Source: Marinobacter azerbaijanicus (lineage in GTDB: Bacteria; Pseudomonadota; Gammaproteobacteria; Pseudomonadales; Oleiphilaceae). From it: 64,000 nucleotides of DNA. The number at the start of each line of letters is the position of its first letter. Position 1 is the first letter of the stretch. The notes under the pieces are model-generated. The model did not search any database, was not told the origin of the DNA, and worked only from the letters and a program-made list of their open reading frames with translations. Made by a program: the position numbers and the translations under genes. Positions 31,605 to 41,021 of the stretch are shown here, one piece after another. Location: the NCBI RefSeq assembly GCF_030250645.1, contig NZ_JASSVS010000014.1:1-64000 (forward strand). Reading direction: 5' to 3'.

Positions 31605-34104
31605 GCCGAATGGCCTCCACCGGGTCCAGTCGTGAAGCCCGCCACGCCGGGTACAGCGCTACCAGCACGGAACACAGGAACAACAGCAGGCTGGGAAGCC
31701 AGATATGATCGAGAATCAGCACCGGATAGATGCGATCGGTAACGCCGGGGATGGCCTCCAGAGCACCGCTGATCGAGGACAGATCAATGCCGGTAGTGCC
31801 AAGCCAGTGAACAAGCAGGCTGCCGACCACCGTTCCTGCCAGCATTCCCAGAACTGCCAGAAAGAACGCCTCAAACAAAATCGTCAGTTGCAGCTGCCCC
31901 CCTCTGGTGCCCAATGCCAGCATCACGCCCAGTTCCGGGGTGCGTTCCATCACTGACATTACCATGGTGTTCATGACACCAATGGCGACTACGACAAAGA
32001 CCACTGACAGGATGAGATGGAAATCCACCTGACTCATTTCCACCATTTGCACGACGACCGGGAGCAAGGCTTCCCAGTCCTGGGCCACCAGCCCGTGTTC
32101 AGCCAGGGACCGGTTCAGGGCTAGCGCCAGGGCCCCACTCTCTGAGCGGTCTGACAACCTCAGCACAATCCGTGAAACTTCGTCTTCCTGCAGTCCACCC
32201 AGGTTTCGGGCAGTATTGATATCGATAAATGCATACTCGGTGTCGAACAGGTCACTGCCGGTGCGGTAGATACCGCGAATGGCCTGGGCACTGGAGGACA
32301 GATCGCCACCAGCCTGCTGAACCGTGATCACCAGCTTATCCCCCAACCGGGCATTTATCTCCTCGGCCAGTTTTTGCCCGATCACAATCCCGCTCTCTCC
32401 GGGCTGAACGTAAGTGCCCTGCTCCATGTACCCGGAAAGCTCCGTGACGTCCTGCTCCTGTTCAGCTGCAATACCCACCAGTTCTACCGGAAGGCTTTTG
32501 CCGGGGTTTGCCACCATGGCTCTGAGCACCACCCGGGGTGCGGCGGCTTCGACTTCTGGCCGCTCCTGCAATCGCTGGCGCAGCACCTGGCTGTCAGCAA
32601 TGCGCAGGGCCGGCGAAAGATCGACATCGTGCCCCTCCTCCATCACCTGGACATGCCCGCTGAGCTGCTGCGTCGAGTTATGGATCATCTGCTCGAAGAA
32701 GCCATCGGCGAAGGCGTACAGAAACAGATAGGCGGCCAGCCCGAACGCCGTGGCCGATGCGGTAATCACCGACCGGCGAGGATTGCGGAACACCGAGCGA
32801 AGTGCCATTTGCGCAAAAATCAGCAGCCGGTGGTCAGACGTCACCTCCCAGTGGATTCTGCGGATACGATTGATGACATTGCGCCGCGCACCCATCGCCT
32901 CCAGCGGGCTGTTGCGGCTGGCTTTCCAGGCCGGGAGCAGTGCCGCCAGCAGGGCCACCGACACCACTACAATGCCAATCACCACCAGGCGGGAGAATTC
33001 GATGGTGGGATAGACGATGCTGCTCAGCCCCGGCATGGTATCCATGGCCTTGATATAGGCACTGAAGTCCAGCCCTTGGGAACCAAAGTAGCCGGTCAGT
33101 GACAGCCCCAGCACTACCCCCAACAGGTAACCCAGGCCGGCCAGAATCGTCGTTTCCAGAAGCACCAGCCAGATAATCCGGCTGCTGGGCGTACCCAGAG
33201 CCATCATTACACCGAATTCCCGGCCACGTTCCAGCACCGACATCAGAATGGTATTGACGATGCCGGCCGCCACCACCACAAACACCACGAAGATCACGAT
33301 GTAGGCGACGGCGTCGTGAAACGCGACCATTTGCACCAGCGAAGGCATCAGCGCCGGCCAGCCCAGGACTTCCACATTGCGGCCCTGCAGCTGATTTTGC
33401 AGGCTATCAACCACCGCTTCGAGCTGGTCAGAGCCCTCTACGCGGGCAGCAATCTCGGTAAATCGACCTTCAAAGGCATACAGTGCCTGGGCGGATGCCA
33501 GCGGCATCTGGGCTACAAAGCCATCAATACGTTTGATGCCGGTTTCGAAAACACCCACCACCTCGAACCGGTCTGCGCCAATGGAGCCGTCCGCTGCCTG
33601 GACCACCAACACCAGTTCGTCTCCCGGGGAGGTGCTCAGGGCACTGGCGGCGTCCACGCCCATAACGATCTCATTATCCCCCTCCAGATAGCGGCCGCGG
33701 ATGATCGACCGATCAAGCCGGGTTACCTGCGGCTCTTTTGTGCTGTCGACCCCCATTACCTGCAAAGCCCGTGACTCGTCGGCATGGCTGGCCAGCGCAT
33801 TGCCCGTCACCCTGGGAGTGGTCGCTGCGACACCGGTTACGGAGGACATTTCCTCAGCAAGGTTCCAGCGCTCGGCAACGGCAATATTCATTTCCCGGTC
33901 GTCGTGAAATCCGCGCTGGTGCACTTTCAGGTCGCCGGTTACATAACCGGTCATGTTGTTGATCATCTGGACATTGATGCCGTCGATAAAAGCCCATAGA
34001 AACACCAGCCCGCCCACACCGACGGCCACCGACAACAGCGTAATGCCGGTACGCCGACGATTGACGCGCAGATTGCCAAACGCCAGGCGCAGCCACGCGA
34101 TCAC
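31597..34104 (-). CDS. Tandem-fused FtsX/LolE-type ABC permease, 835 aa
   Basis: The protein is two complete MacB/LolE-type permeases in one chain. Copy 1 (about 1-405) starts LAFGNLRVNRRRTGITLLS; copy 2 (about 425-835) starts MALRSVFRNPRRSVITA. Each has an N-terminal helix, a periplasmic MacB_PCD domain and three C-terminal FtsX helices (ILMSVLERGREFGVMMALGT / MVMSVMERTPELGVMLALGT; LPAWKASRNSPLEAMGA / YPAWRASRLDPVEAIRHG). Such permeases use ATP to drive periplasmic work (lipoprotein release, peptide or lipid export). It overlaps the ATPase gene by 4 bp. A fused LolC-LolE-like heterodimer equivalent is the simplest reading. Confidence 0.85.
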   Translation of the reverse strand: MIAWLRLAFGNLRVNRRRTGITLLSVAVGVGGLVFLWAFIDGINVQMINNMTGYVTGDLKVHQRGFHDDREMNIAVAERWNLAEEMSSVTGVAATTPRVTGNALASHADESRALQVMGVDSTKEPQVTRLDRSIIRGRYLEGDNEIVMGVDAASALSTSPGDELVLVVQAADGSIGADRFEVVGVFETGIKRIDGFVAQMPLASAQALYAFEGRFTEIAARVEGSDQLEAVVDSLQNQLQGRNVEVLGWPALMPSLVQMVAFHDAVAYIVIFVVFVVVAAGIVNTILMSVLERGREFGVMMALGTPSSRIIWLVLLETTILAGLGYLLGVVLGLSLTGYFGSQGLDFSAYIKAMDTMPGLSSIVYPTIEFSRLVVIGIVVVSVALLAALLPAWKASRNSPLEAMGARRNVINRIRRIHWEVTSDHRLLIFAQMALRSVFRNPRRSVITASATAFGLAAYLFLYAFADGFFEQMIHNSTQQLSGHVQVMEEGHDVDLSPALRIADSQVLRQRLQERPEVEAAAPRVVLRAMVANPGKSLPVELVGIAAEQEQDVTELSGYMEQGTYVQPGESGIVIGQKLAEEINARLGDKLVITVQQAGGDLSSSAQAIRGIYRTGSDLFDTEYAFIDINTARNLGGLQEDEVSRIVLRLSDRSESGALALALNRSLAEHGLVAQDWEALLPVVVQMVEMSQVDFHLILSVVFVVVAIGVMNTMVMSVMERTPELGVMLALGTRGGQLQLTILFEAFFLAVLGMLAGTVVGSLLVHWLGTTGIDLSSISGALEAIPGVTDRIYPVLILDHIWLPSLLLFLCSVLVALYPAWRASRLDPVEAIRHG

Positions 34105-34787
34105 GATCGCAGCTCCTCACGCTCAACACCGCCATCCCGCAGATGAATCACGCGACGCGCCCGCTCCATCACCATCGGATCGTGGGTGGAAAACACAAAG
34201 GTAATACCGTGCTCCGCATTCAGCCCCCGCATCAGGTCCAGCAGGGCCGCACCGGTGGCGGAGTCGAGATTGGCGGTTGGCTCATCGGCCAGGACAATGG
34301 CGGGTTTGCTAACGATGGCCCTGGCCACCGCAACACGTTGTTGCTGGCCGCCGGAGAGTTCATGGGGCAGACGCTGCTCCATCCCCTGCAGCCCGACCTC
34401 CGCGAGAATGCGCCGGGCCTCGGCCCGTCGTTCCCGAAACGGAACGCCGCGAAGCATCAGCACGTACTCCACATTCTCCTGAGCCGACAAGACGCCGATC
34501 AGGTTGTATTCCTGAAACACAAAGCCGATTTTCCACAACCGCAGAATGGTGCGCTTCTTGCGGCTGAGCCCGGTGATTTCCTCACCCGCCACCTGAATGC
34601 GCCCCGCATCCGGTTCGTCCAGGGCCCCGATCTGGTTTAACAGGGTAGTCTTGCCCGAACCCGATGGCCCCACCAGCGTTGTGAACTCACCGGGCTCGAT
34701 CGCCACGGATACATCGTTCAGCGCCTTGACGGCGATTGAGTCCTGCTGATAAATCCGCGACACATGCTGAACATTGACGATGCTCAT
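34101..34787 (-). CDS. LolD/MacB-type ABC transporter ATPase
   Basis: The 228-aa ATPase contains Walker A GPSGSGKTT near 40, signature LSGGQQQRVAVARA near 140 and Walker B IVLADEPTAN, and is of LolD/MacB type. It lies 9 bp after the LolA-like gene and overlaps the fused permease by 4 bp, so the three are one transporter. It is cytosolic, energising the permease. Confidence 0.92.
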   Translation of the reverse strand: MSIVNVQHVSRIYQQDSIAVKALNDVSVAIEPGEFTTLVGPSGSGKTTLLNQIGALDEPDAGRIQVAGEEITGLSRKKRTILRLWKIGFVFQEYNLIGVLSAQENVEYVLMLRGVPFRERRAEARRILAEVGLQGMEQRLPHELSGGQQQRVAVARAIVSKPAIVLADEPTANLDSATGAALLDLMRGLNAEHGITFVFSTHDPMVMERARRVIHLRDGGVEREELRS

Positions 34788-34796
34788 AGCGGGGTC

Positions 34797-35543
34797 TCAT
34801 TCCGGGTTGCGCAGGCGACGCAATGAGAAAAGCGCTTCGTCTACAGGACTATCGAATTCGATGGATTCAATGCGGATGACCGTGCGAGATGCAGGATTAT
34901 CCGCGTCTACCATCGTCCAGCGGGTAGGGATCAGACGCCCGTCCATGGTTTTTATCTGGTCATAGGTCAACCGTTTGACGACCTGATCACGCTCGCCGTA
35001 GTAGGTCACCGACACGGGAATCGCGTCCGAGCGAATTTCGAATTCAAGCTTGCTCCAGACAACCGGCGCGTCGGGCCGTGGTGTTGAGACGATCCGGTAC
35101 ACCGGCACCTCGCCAGAATCATCTACCCCGGCAACCTCATGGGTGTAGTCGTCGACAAAGGAGCTTTCCTTGACCAGATCATCATTGCTGAAGTTGGACC
35201 CCATCCATGGCTGCAGCATCATTGACGGTGGAATCTTGATGGTGCGATCAACTTTGGGAAGGTAATTCCACATGGCATCGCCGATTCTCAGCGAGCCAAC
35301 GCCAGCCTCTTTCTTCGGCGAGTGAATCCGGATCAAGGTGTGATCCGGCCGATCCATCCAGGCTTCCAGTTGCAGTTCACGGGTCCAATACTCACTCTCT
35401 ATACGCATGACGTACTGACCGTGGTTACTGTCTGACCACAGGGTCTGTTCCATGCCTTCGATCAAGGAAACAGCCGAGGGAGTAGCCGCGATAAGACGAG
35501 CCGATATGGCAAAAACAAGAAGAGCGCTTATCCAGAATCTCAT
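34797..35543 (-). CDS. LolA-like outer-membrane lipoprotein-sorting family protein
   Basis: A signal peptide (WISALLVFAISARLIAA) precedes about 228 residues typical of the LolA-like sorting-protein family: QYVMRIESEYWTRELQLEAW near 45, then IGDAMWNYLPKVDRTIKIPP near 95 and a run of long strands. The family folds as a half-barrel that binds acyl chains in the periplasm. With its neighbouring ATPase and LolE-like permease it could carry a lipid or lipoprotein to the outer membrane. It is not the housekeeping LolA, which is shorter and elsewhere in most genomes. Confidence 0.8.
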   Translation of the reverse strand: MRFWISALLVFAISARLIAATPSAVSLIEGMEQTLWSDSNHGQYVMRIESEYWTRELQLEAWMDRPDHTLIRIHSPKKEAGVGSLRIGDAMWNYLPKVDRTIKIPPSMMLQPWMGSNFSNDDLVKESSFVDDYTHEVAGVDDSGEVPVYRIVSTPRPDAPVVWSKLEFEIRSDAIPVSVTYYGERDQVVKRLTYDQIKTMDGRLIPTRWTMVDADNPASRTVIRIESIEFDSPVDEALFSLRRLRNPE

Positions 35544-35597
35544 TGACCAAGTCCTTACTCAGTTATCTTCGGGCCTGGTGTCGCGTTTCCCACAACG

Positions 35598-36668
35598 TCA
35601 TCGCGCGTCAATCGAAATCTGATGACCTATCCCGCCCAGTGGAATCTCATCTACCGTAGCAAGGGAAACCGGATCCAGTACCCAGAGCTTTGCCTCACCG
35701 CGACTGGTTACCAGTATCTGGCCATCCACAGGGGAAACTGCCAGGTGATAGGGAGCCGGTGTCAGCTGCATACTTTTTCGCGAGTTATGTCTGAGCTCTA
35801 TGCGAACGATTCTTTCATCGCCCTGGCTGGTCGCAAAAAGAACCTCCCCATCGGCACTCACGCCCAGGCCATGAGGCGCCTCCCCGATTTCGTAACGTGC
35901 AGTGACAGCACCTTCAGACAGCATGAGAGCAACCGCTTCACCGGCGGCAGCGTCATTGATGTAAAGATGATCCTCGTCGGGAGCGAGCACCATGTGCTCG
36001 GGTGCCCCGCCTGTGCGTACATTTCGCTTAACAAACCAGTTCCGGGTATCCACCTCGCTAACGGTGCCATTACCGGTATTGCTGACGAACAATGTCTGGC
36101 CGTCGCCCGTCGTCGCTATGTAGTTGGGAGAAGGGCCAGTCGCGATGACTTCAACGACTTCTCCGGAATCAAGATCAACAACACTGATACCCCCATCCGT
36201 CGGATGTGTGGAAACGGCGTGGCGACCATCCTGTGTGACCAGAACATGATGCACTGGCCCCGGCACTTCAAACACGCTGTCAATTTCGTTGGTACTGGTA
36301 TCCACCACGTAAATACGCCCCGTACCTGGTTGCTTCGGAACCGTGCCGCCCTGTGCCCCATGGTGGGAGGCGTGCTCATCTTCCGTGACACCCTCTGGAC
36401 GAACGGGCGGCTCCTGATTGTCATGGGCCGTCAAACTGCCCACAATAAGATAGCGACCATCCGGAGTCAGTGCGGAACCATGGGTATTGACCGTGCCAGA
36501 AATCGTCGACGTCAGACGATGGCTTTCCAGGTCCATAACACCTATGGAATCTGCAGACCCCATGGGAATGAAGGCGCGACTGCTGCCCGCCGACACTGCC
36601 AGTGACAGGCCCATTAAAAGTAAAGCGGTAAGGCCTGCAAACCACTGCTTGCGCAACTGATGTTTCAT
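35598..36668 (-). CDS. Periplasmic YVTN-type beta-propeller protein
   Basis: The 356-aa protein has a signal peptide (ALLLMGLSLAVSAGSSRA) and about seven repeats of the YVTN/NHL type (GRIYVVDTSTNEIDSV, GISVVDLDSGEVVEVI, TLFVSNTGNGTVSEVD, LWVLDPVSLATVDEI). A His-bearing insert, DEHASHHGAQGG, near residue 105 interrupts one blade. Such propellers are scaffolds or metal/cofactor-associated periplasmic proteins. It is first in the six-gene operon, 54 bp before the LolA-like gene, with box C 69 bp before its start. Function unknown. Confidence 0.75.
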   Translation of the reverse strand: MKHQLRKQWFAGLTALLLMGLSLAVSAGSSRAFIPMGSADSIGVMDLESHRLTSTISGTVNTHGSALTPDGRYLIVGSLTAHDNQEPPVRPEGVTEDEHASHHGAQGGTVPKQPGTGRIYVVDTSTNEIDSVFEVPGPVHHVLVTQDGRHAVSTHPTDGGISVVDLDSGEVVEVIATGPSPNYIATTGDGQTLFVSNTGNGTVSEVDTRNWFVKRNVRTGGAPEHMVLAPDEDHLYINDAAAGEAVALMLSEGAVTARYEIGEAPHGLGVSADGEVLFATSQGDERIVRIELRHNSRKSMQLTPAPYHLAVSPVDGQILVTSRGEAKLWVLDPVSLATVDEIPLGGIGHQISIDAR

Positions 36669-36737
36669 AAGATCACCTTGTGATCGGAATAACGGGGGAA
36701 CAAAAAGACTGCTTCAGTTCGAGTTGAACACGCCAAG

Positions 36738-36753
36738 CTGAAACAGAGCTGAA
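36738..36753. promoter_or_regulatory. Direct-repeat box C before the propeller-ABC operon
   Basis: CTGAA-ACAGAG-CTGAA on the plus strand reads TTTCAG-CTCTG-TTTCAG toward the beta-propeller gene. It lies between that gene and the divergent ATP-grasp-like gene and could serve either. A separate imperfect palindrome, TTCA...TGAA, lies at 36713-36728. Confidence 0.6.
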
Positions 36754-36777
36754 AACCATTCCGGAAGATGCATCTAT

Positions 36778-38172
36778 TTGACGTGGATCAGTATCACCAG
36801 CAAACGCCCGGCTTTAGACCAGGAATCAGATTTCACCCATTTGGTAAAGCAACTCCCTGACAGTGGTGTCCGAATGCACGACGAAACCAGAAATAGCCAG
36901 CAAACAGCCAGTACCAATGCAGCTCTGCTTAATCGTCATTGTTACTGCATTACCCTTGATCAAGATGCCCTCAACTCAAATCTTCGGGACCAGTTTTCCA
37001 ACGCTGGCATTGGTTTCCCGGCGACAGCGATCCCGGAGCTTGATCATTTCTTTTCGGACACCGCCGTTTTTGTCCCCAAGAGCGATATTTTGACGATGGA
37101 GGGAGTCGTCCAGGCCATCGAGAAAGCCAGCAAACTACCGTCTTACCTGACACAGGTTCTGTCCTGGGCTCCAGACATCGCACAGTTCGATCCCGGCCCT
37201 GTCGGGGCATTTATGGGCTATGACTTTCACCTGGGGCCCGAAGGACCTCAACTGATCGAGGTCAACACCAATGCCGGCGGTGCTTTTCTTAACGCTGTGC
37301 TCGCCCGGGCTCAAAGCCGATGCTGCCAGCCACCTCGACATTCGCCGGTGACCAGTCCGGCGTTGGAGAGGTTCGACGATGCCGTCGTCAACATGTTCAA
37401 ACAGGAATGGCAAAGGCAGCTTGCAGACTCGATACCCGAGCGACTGGCCATCGTGGATGATGCCCCGAAGAGCCAGTTCATGTTCCCGGAATTCCAGCTG
37501 GCCCAGCGACTTCTTATGGCCCGGGGAATAGAAACCCTGGTCCTAGACCCTGCCGAGTTCGAGTATGCCAATGGTGAACTTACCGCCGGTGGAAAACGCA
37601 TTGATATGGTGTACAACAGGCTGGTGGATTTCGCACTGGAAGCTCCGAACCATGCGACCTTAAGACAGGCCTATCTCGACGGTGCCGTCGTCGTAACGCC
37701 CAACCCGCGAACCCACGCCGTGCTGGCCGACAAACGGAACCTGACTCTCTTGTCAGACTCACAGACATTGCGTGAATGGGGACTGGATACGAAGAACGTG
37801 GAGATACTGGAAAGGGCTGTTCCAAAGACCAGGCTGGTTTCGAGGGATGACGCGACAGAGTTGTGGCGTGATCGCCGTGGCCTCTTTTTCAAGCCGGTGG
37901 CAGGCCATGGCAGCAAAGGTGTTTACCGGGGTGACAAACTGACCCGCCGCGTTTTCGAAAACATTCTCGAGGGCGATTATATTGCGCAGGACCTCGTCCC
38001 TCCGGGAGAGCGAGGTCTCAAAATTGATGACACGGTAACCACCGGAAAGGTCGACATTCGCCTGTACACCTACGATGGAACAACGCTGCTTACCGCTGCC
38101 CGCATCTACAAAGGGCAGACCACCAACTTTCGAACGCCCGGAGGCGGGTTTGCCCCGATTTTTCAGGTTTAG
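36778..38172 (+). CDS. ATP-grasp-like protein of unknown function
   Basis: The C-terminal half looks like an ATP-grasp ligase: a Gly-rich nucleotide loop (FKPVAGHGSKGVYRGDK near 375), IAQDLVPPGE near 405, KVDIRLYTYDG near 425, and an earlier acidic ligand segment (LIEVNTNAGGAF near 160). The order suggests a circularly permuted arrangement. Such enzymes join a carboxylate to an amine or thiol using ATP. The start is uncertain: TTG 36778 (GGAAG 10 nt upstream, 464 aa) or ATG 36874 (432 aa), since the first 32 residues lack coding character. It is divergent from the propeller operon, with box C between them, and could make a small metal-binding molecule, which is speculation. Confidence 0.6.
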   Translation: MTWISITSKRPALDQESDFTHLVKQLPDSGVRMHDETRNSQQTASTNAALLNRHCYCITLDQDALNSNLRDQFSNAGIGFPATAIPELDHFFSDTAVFVPKSDILTMEGVVQAIEKASKLPSYLTQVLSWAPDIAQFDPGPVGAFMGYDFHLGPEGPQLIEVNTNAGGAFLNAVLARAQSRCCQPPRHSPVTSPALERFDDAVVNMFKQEWQRQLADSIPERLAIVDDAPKSQFMFPEFQLAQRLLMARGIETLVLDPAEFEYANGELTAGGKRIDMVYNRLVDFALEAPNHATLRQAYLDGAVVVTPNPRTHAVLADKRNLTLLSDSQTLREWGLDTKNVEILERAVPKTRLVSRDDATELWRDRRGLFFKPVAGHGSKGVYRGDKLTRRVFENILEGDYIAQDLVPPGERGLKIDDTVTTGKVDIRLYTYDGTTLLTAARIYKGQTTNFRTPGGGFAPIFQV

Positions 38173-38190
38173 GTCGGCATTGGCCTAAAC
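38167..38190. terminator. Hairpin shared by convergent gene ends
   Basis: GTTTAGG (38167-38173) pairs with CCTAAAC (38184-38190), with two further inner pairs. It overlaps the stop codons of the ATP-grasp-like gene and of the nuoN-like gene, whose stops are only 12 bp apart. Confidence 0.6.
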
Positions 38191-39537
38191 GATGAAAAGC
38201 TGGGCCGCCAGGCCGATAATAAGCGTAGCCGCAAACGCTGTAATCACCACGATTCCATGCCATGGGTCCGTTGCAGCGGACGCTGACTCCCCAGCCCTGT
38301 ACATCGGCACGATAATTCGCAGATAGACCGCCAGCGACAGCACGCTGTTGACAATCGCCACCACAGCCAGCCAGGTAAACTGGGCATCGATGGCAGCGCC
38401 GAAGAGCATGAATTTGCCAACGAAGCCGGCCAATGGCGGAATGCCGACCAGCGACAGCAGGAAAATCACCATTGCGATTCCCATCAACGGTCGCGTGCGC
38501 CCCAACCCCTCAAAATCACTCAGAGTGCGCCCGGTGGTGGCAGCAGCCGCGAAAGCGCCCAGGTTCATGGCCGCATAGGCAGCGGCAAACAGAATGATTG
38601 AAGGCAAGGCAAGCTCACTGGAGCCCACCGCCAGGATGCCCAGAAGGAAATAGCCTGACTGGGCAATAGACGAATAGGCCAGTAGCCGGACAATATTGTC
38701 CTGCACCAGTGCAGCAAGATAGCCGTAGGTCATGCTCAGCACGGCCAGGCCCGCCATGACCGCAGCCCAGCCGGTTTCCGGCGGCAGGTCACGAACCACC
38801 TGAGTCAGCGCAAACAGGGCGCCAATCTTGGGCACGACCGACAGGTAGGCGGCAATCGACAACGGGGCGCCCTCGTAGGCGTCGGGTGCCCAGAAGTGGA
38901 ACGGAACCAGCGATGCCTTGTACCCCAGGCCCACAACCACAGCCACGAACCCGAGAATAACGGCCAGCGGCATCGTGTCCATGGCCGGCAGATCAGCGAT
39001 CAGCGTAGAGCCGGAGGCACCGAACCAGTAGCTCAGGCCGAAAATCATGATGGCAGTGGTGACTGAAGCGAACACAAAGAATTTCATGGCGGCTTCGGTC
39101 GCCGGGTCGGTGTCCGGATAGGCGACCAGGGCGAACGTGGCCAAACCGGTCAGCAGTGTGCCCAGCACCAGAAACATGGTGTCCCCTGCCCCCGCCAGCA
39201 CCAGGGCGCCGAGAGTGGAAAAGATCAGCAGGCTGTAGACCGTACCCTCGCGGGCGCTCCCCCGGACATCCACCCGCGCCAGCAACATCGCAAGCACCGT
39301 AGCCGGCAGCAGGATGAGCTTGGCCCAGATGCTTAACGTGTCGATCCGGAAGCTGCCGCCAAATACCGTTGTGTCTGTGCCGAGCAGGCGCAGGGTTAGC
39401 CCGGTGCCAACGACCAGGCCGATGACGGCAATGATCAGCGAAATCCGGGGCCGGCGCAGCATCTCCGCGATCAGGGCACCGACAGCCGTCAACAGAACGG
39501 CAATTTCCGGAATGATTAATGCGAGATCACGACCCAT
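38185..39537 (-). CDS. nuoN: NuoN-like proton-translocating subunit
   Basis: The 450-aa antiporter-type subunit aligns with NuoN (E. coli 485 aa). The mid-membrane GYKASLVPFHFWAPDAYEGAP near 220 carries the conserved Lys of the proton channel. About 13 membrane helices are expected. It is the last cistron of the complex-I-like operon and overlaps nuoM by 1 bp. The symbol is given by homology, and the complex is not the housekeeping enzyme. Confidence 0.85.
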   Translation of the reverse strand: MGRDLALIIPEIAVLLTAVGALIAEMLRRPRISLIIAVIGLVVGTGLTLRLLGTDTTVFGGSFRIDTLSIWAKLILLPATVLAMLLARVDVRGSAREGTVYSLLIFSTLGALVLAGAGDTMFLVLGTLLTGLATFALVAYPDTDPATEAAMKFFVFASVTTAIMIFGLSYWFGASGSTLIADLPAMDTMPLAVILGFVAVVVGLGYKASLVPFHFWAPDAYEGAPLSIAAYLSVVPKIGALFALTQVVRDLPPETGWAAVMAGLAVLSMTYGYLAALVQDNIVRLLAYSSIAQSGYFLLGILAVGSSELALPSIILFAAAYAAMNLGAFAAAATTGRTLSDFEGLGRTRPLMGIAMVIFLLSLVGIPPLAGFVGKFMLFGAAIDAQFTWLAVVAIVNSVLSLAVYLRIIVPMYRAGESASAATDPWHGIVVITAFAATLIIGLAAQLFIV

Positions 39538-41006
39538 TACAGCACCAGTGCCGATGTGGTCCGATGAATAACGTCCAACACCCAGGACGGCGCCACGCCA
39601 GTGGCAACGGTGAGCACCAGCAGGGGCGCCACCGCAAGAATTTCGCGCGGGCTCAGATCCGGCATTTTGTTCCAGCGATCCCGGGGCTCACCCAGAAAGG
39701 TTTCACGCAGTGCCTTGAGAAAGGTTCCGGCGATAATGGCAATACCCAGAATCACCACAACCGCGATGGGAGTGGTGCCCAGGGTGGCGAGAAATATCTG
39801 GAACTCAGCCGGGAAGTGCGCCAGGCCAGGGAGACCCAGAGACGCGAAAGCCGCCAGTACAAAGGACCAGCCAAGCAACGGAACCGTTTTGAGCAGGCCG
39901 CCAAACTCCCCCATTTCGCGGGTATGGGCGCGCTCCTGAATCATGCCCACCAGGAAGAACAGGGCACCGGTGACCAGGCCGTGACTGAACATCTGCAGCA
40001 CGGCGCCGTCGAGAGCGGTCGCACGCACGGCAGGATCCAGCGTTAGCGCAGCCGCAGAGACGCCGACGATCACGTAGCCCATGTGATTAACTGAGGTATA
40101 GGCCACCAGGCGCTTGAGATCGGTCTGCGCCAGGGCGGCAAAGGCGCCGTAAATCGCGCTGACGACACCGAAAACCAGAACAACGATGCCGGCTTCGCGG
40201 AACGCCTCGGGAGTCATTTGCAGCGCGAAGCGCACCAGCCCGTAAGTGCCGAATTTCAGCATGATGCCAGCCAGGATGACGCTACCAACGGTCGGTGCCT
40301 GCACGTGTGCCGCAGGTAACCAGGTATGCAGGGGTATCGCAGGAATCTTGACCGCAAAGGTGATCAGCATGGCGATCAGCGCCCACATGGCCGCAGCTCC
40401 CTCCAGCGGTGGATTGGCAATCCAGGCCCGCATATCGAAGGTGGGATCAGGGCTACCGAGGTAAAGCCCCAGAATCGCAAGCAATAATGGCAGGCTGCCC
40501 AGCAGGGTGTAGATAAAGAACATCAGGGCGGCGCGCTGCCGGTCTTCATGTCCCCATCCGGCAATCATGAAATACATCGACACCAGGGAAACTTCGAAAA
40601 AGACGTAGAACAGGATCCCGTCGAGGGCGGTAAAGGTACCAATCGCCGTAGTTTCAAGAAGCAGGATCAGGGCCACATAGGCACGCGGGCGATCACGAAG
40701 CGACGACGTGTAGATGAAAGAAACCAGGAAAAGCACGGCACTCAGCAGCACCAGCGGCAGGCTGATGCCATCAACCCCGACCCGGTAGGCGGCGCCAATG
40801 GCTGGCATCCATTCCAGCTCTTCGACCTGGGAAAAGCCGTCACCACTCACGCCCTGCAGCCACATGGCCAGAGCGCCGACCAGAGTCAGGGCGGCACTGA
40901 CGATCGCTATGCCGTGCACCGTCCGTGCCGTCGGCTTCGGCAAACACAGAATCAGCACAGCGCCGACGAGTGGCAAGAACAGGGTCAGAGATACGAGTGG
41001 TAGCAT
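39537..41006 (-). CDS. nuoM: NuoM-like proton-translocating subunit
   Basis: This 489-aa subunit matches NuoM. It has the helix-5 Glu (FFEVSLVSMYFMIAGWGH near 135) and the helix-7 Lys (FAVKIPAIPLHTWLPAAH near 220), both essential for proton pumping in complex I. LKRLVAYTSVNHMGYV is also typical. It overlaps nuoN by 1 bp and lies 15 bp after nuoL. Expected to have about 14 helices. Confidence 0.9.
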   Translation of the reverse strand: MLPLVSLTLFLPLVGAVLILCLPKPTARTVHGIAIVSAALTLVGALAMWLQGVSGDGFSQVEELEWMPAIGAAYRVGVDGISLPLVLLSAVLFLVSFIYTSSLRDRPRAYVALILLLETTAIGTFTALDGILFYVFFEVSLVSMYFMIAGWGHEDRQRAALMFFIYTLLGSLPLLLAILGLYLGSPDPTFDMRAWIANPPLEGAAAMWALIAMLITFAVKIPAIPLHTWLPAAHVQAPTVGSVILAGIMLKFGTYGLVRFALQMTPEAFREAGIVVLVFGVVSAIYGAFAALAQTDLKRLVAYTSVNHMGYVIVGVSAAALTLDPAVRATALDGAVLQMFSHGLVTGALFFLVGMIQERAHTREMGEFGGLLKTVPLLGWSFVLAAFASLGLPGLAHFPAEFQIFLATLGTTPIAVVVILGIAIIAGTFLKALRETFLGEPRDRWNKMPDLSPREILAVAPLLVLTVATGVAPSWVLDVIHRTTSALVL

Positions 41007-41021
41007 GAGTACAGGGTTCCT

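Noticed and set aside
31597..34104. Possibility that the double permease is two genes wrongly joined
   Set aside because: The frame is open through the linker (about residues 405-425) with no start signal or ribosome-binding site for a second gene.
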